From Hyphochytrium catenoides (taxonomy: Eukaryota > Sar > Hyphochytriomycetes > Hyphochytriales > Hyphochytriaceae): a stretch of DNA of 48,127 nucleotides. The DNA lies in contig LT578416.1 of NCBI GenBank assembly GCA_900088475.1, positions 1-48,127 on the forward strand, given 5' to 3'. Shown here piece by piece: positions 46,717 through 48,127 of the stretch; the stretch's first letter is position 1; every line of letters starts with the position of its first letter. Made by a program: the position numbers and the translations under genes. Under the pieces are notes generated by a model, which did not search any database, was not told the DNA's origin, and saw only the letters and a list, made by a program, of their open reading frames with translations.

Positions 46717-47124
46717 ATGTTATCTCGACCCGCACAAACGAAATATAAAAAAGTTTTTAAAGGGAAACTTCGAGGAACAGAAGCCAAAGTCATTTTATCT
46801 CCAGGAGGACATGCATTAAAAACCTTAGAACTTGGGCGAATTTCCGCGAAAGAAATGGAAGCTTTACGTAAAGTTGTAACAAGGAAATTAAAACGCATGG
46901 GAAAATTACAATTTAAAATCTTTCCAAATACTCCAGTGACGAAAAAACCTATTGAAGTTCGTATGGGAAAAGGGAAAGGATCCGTAAGCTCTTGGGTTGC
47001 ATGTGTAAAACCAGGACGTGTTTTGTGTGTGATATCTGGCGTAAAACCCGCATTAGCTTATAATGCCTTAAAAAGCGCATCAAATAAATTGTCAGTCAAA
47101 ACATGGATTTCTTCAGAGATTTAA
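46717..47124 (+). CDS. rpl16: Ribosomal protein L16, second copy
   Basis: 135-residue open frame identical in protein to rpl16 at 23651-24058. It lies in inverted repeat 2, downstream of atp1. Upstream spacer differs from the other copy by small indels only. Confidence 0.93.
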   Translation: MLSRPAQTKYKKVFKGKLRGTEAKVILSPGGHALKTLELGRISAKEMEALRKVVTRKLKRMGKLQFKIFPNTPVTKKPIEVRMGKGKGSVSSWVACVKPGRVLCVISGVKPALAYNALKSASNKLSVKTWISSEI

Positions 47125-47197
47125 CCAAACAAACGAGTATGCGCTTCTTTTTCTCTTTTTCTCTCTTTTTTTTCTTTTAACATACAAAAAAATATAA

Positions 47198-47833
47198 ATG
47201 ATGGAATTCTTTTTTTTTATGCATTAACCACAATGTTACTTGGATCTGCCATGATGGTTATCCGAGTGGAACATGCCGTACATGCCGTGTTATATTTAGT
47301 TTTAGTTTTTTGTAGTAATTCTGCATTACTTTTTTTTTAGGTGTTGAATTTCTTGGATTACTTCTTTTAGTGATTTATATTGGAGCTATCGCGATTTTAT
47401 TTCTATTTGTTGTTATGATGTTGACATTAAAGGAAAAAAAACAATATACCTTATTCCAAGATTTACCTATTGGGTTTCTAATAGGACTTGTTTTTTTTTA
47501 GCTGTTTTTTATGTTATGCAACAACAGATCGGCATTTCAACAACAGATTTTATTGATTTCAATTTTTCTTTAAAAAAACTTTATGGAGATCGTCTTGTAC
47601 CCTCACCAACCCGAGCGTCAATGAATTTACAAAAAGATATAGAAGGATTTGGTTATTTGTTGTATGATGTCTATTTTTTCGATGTTTTAATTGCAGGATT
47701 AATTCTTTTAGTTGCGTTACTTGGTGCAGTGACGTTGGCCGGAGATCAAGATCAAAAACAACGCCGACGTCAATATATTTATCAACAATTATCACGACAA
47801 ATGAAAAATGCTGTGGTACGAATAAAAGAATAA
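47198..47833 (+). pseudogene. nad6: nad6, second copy with three frameshifts
   Basis: Inverted copy of nad6 (22938-23576). Three 10-base T runs of the intact gene are 9 bases here (near 47211, 47331 and 47503), each breaking the frame; the rest matches. Because all three changes are the same kind, sequencing or consensus error near the contig end is more likely than true decay. The last 105 codons (47516-47833) read open. Confidence 0.85.
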
Positions 47834-47910
47834 GACATTCTTTAATATTCTAATATTGTCATATTGTCAAATTTTCTAAAAACAATCTAATAAAAGATAT
47901 AAAATATAGG

Positions 47911-47983
47911 AAGCCCATATTTCAAGAGGTAGAAATTTCCGCTCATAACGGAAAAGTTGTAGGTTCAATTCCTACTGGGCTTA
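47911..47983 (+). tRNA. trnM(cau): tRNA with CAU anticodon, second copy
   Basis: Copy of 22788-22860 in inverted repeat 2. One base differs just before the anticodon stem (AAATTTCCG against AAAGTTCCG); the stem TTCCG/CGGAA and loop CTCATAA are unchanged. Confidence 0.88.
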
Positions 47984-48014
47984 ACTCTTATGATTTGAAA
48001 CCAATCATGATACA

Positions 48015-48127
48015 ATGATACAACCTCGAACCTCTTTACGTATTGTTGATAATTCCGGGGCAAAAGTCGCTCAGTGCAATTAAAGTTTTAAAAAAAAACA
48101 AGACTCAAGTGGCGATCTTATTCTTGT
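48015..48127 (+). pseudogene. rpl14: rpl14, partial second copy at the window edge
   Basis: Begins ATGATACAACCTCGAAC as in the intact rpl14, but has an inserted A near 48080 and further one-base indels before the window ends. The cluster of indels in the last 50 bases looks like low-quality sequence rather than evolution. Confidence 0.75.

Larger units (their letters stand above)
46504..48127. repeat. Inverted repeat 2, arm B (runs off the window)
   Basis: Inverted copy of 22644-24269. Contains intact rpl16, a frame-broken nad6, trn(cau) and the first part of rpl14 with indels. The window ends within the repeat, so its full length is unknown. Confidence 0.95.

Overview
This 48 kb window is nearly all of a protist mitochondrial genome. 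It carries cob, cox1-3, atp1, atp6, atp8, atp9, nad1-7, nad4L, nad9, a full-length nad11, a tatC-like gene, 14 ribosomal protein genes (rpl2, 5, 6, 14, 16; rps2, 3, 4, 8, 10, 11, 12, 13, 14, 19), both rRNAs and at least 25 tRNA genes. UGA is a stop (nad11, rps2, rps3), so the standard code applies. DNA is very AT-rich, genes are dense and no introns were seen. Bacterial-type ribosomal protein order, full-length nad11, tatC and mitochondrial atp1 together fit a stramenopile or related alga/protist; the exact lineage cannot be fixed from this sequence alone.

Layout: 1-253 is one arm of an inverted repeat (other arm 5691-5946). 285-5677 (minus): cob, rps14, trnA, trnK, nad4L, nad1, nad11, trnS, trnY. 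5964-13250 (plus): atp8, a two-membrane-segment orf261, trn(cau), atp9, a duplicated rps3 tail, a long paralogue of orf261 (685 aa), trnH, small-subunit rRNA, trnfM, rps12, trnG, trnN. 13667-24058 (minus): nad5, nad7, a tRNA cluster, tatC-like gene, trn(cau), large-subunit rRNA, trnF, rpl5, rpl14, trn(cau), nad6, rpl16. 24354-46514 (plus): rpl2-rps19-rps3-rps13-rps11, trnS, trnP, rps8-rpl6-rps2-rps4, rps10, seven tRNAs, atp6, orf182, nad4, nad3, cox3, two more paralogous membrane ORFs (orf348, orf310), an rps14 remnant, nad2, nad9, cox2, cox1, atp1. 46504-48127 is an inverted second copy of the rpl16-nad6-trn(cau)-rpl14 region, with indels that look like homopolymer sequencing errors.

Respiratory genes encode complex I, III, IV and V core subunits made on mitochondrial ribosomes from the r-protein and RNA genes. 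The accessory content stands out: two pairs of lineage-specific proteins with the same plan (N-terminal membrane segment, acidic linker, second membrane segment, long soluble tail), fresh duplications around them, a 190-residue hydrophilic tail on Cox2, three degenerate tRNA-like elements with a shared T-arm, and palindromes or GC-rich hairpins at gene junctions lacking tRNAs. Both window ends lie in repeats, so the contig is probably a linear cut through a circular or isomerising molecule, and genes not found here (rps7, trnW, trnT, an arginine tRNA for CGN) may lie outside it or be absent.
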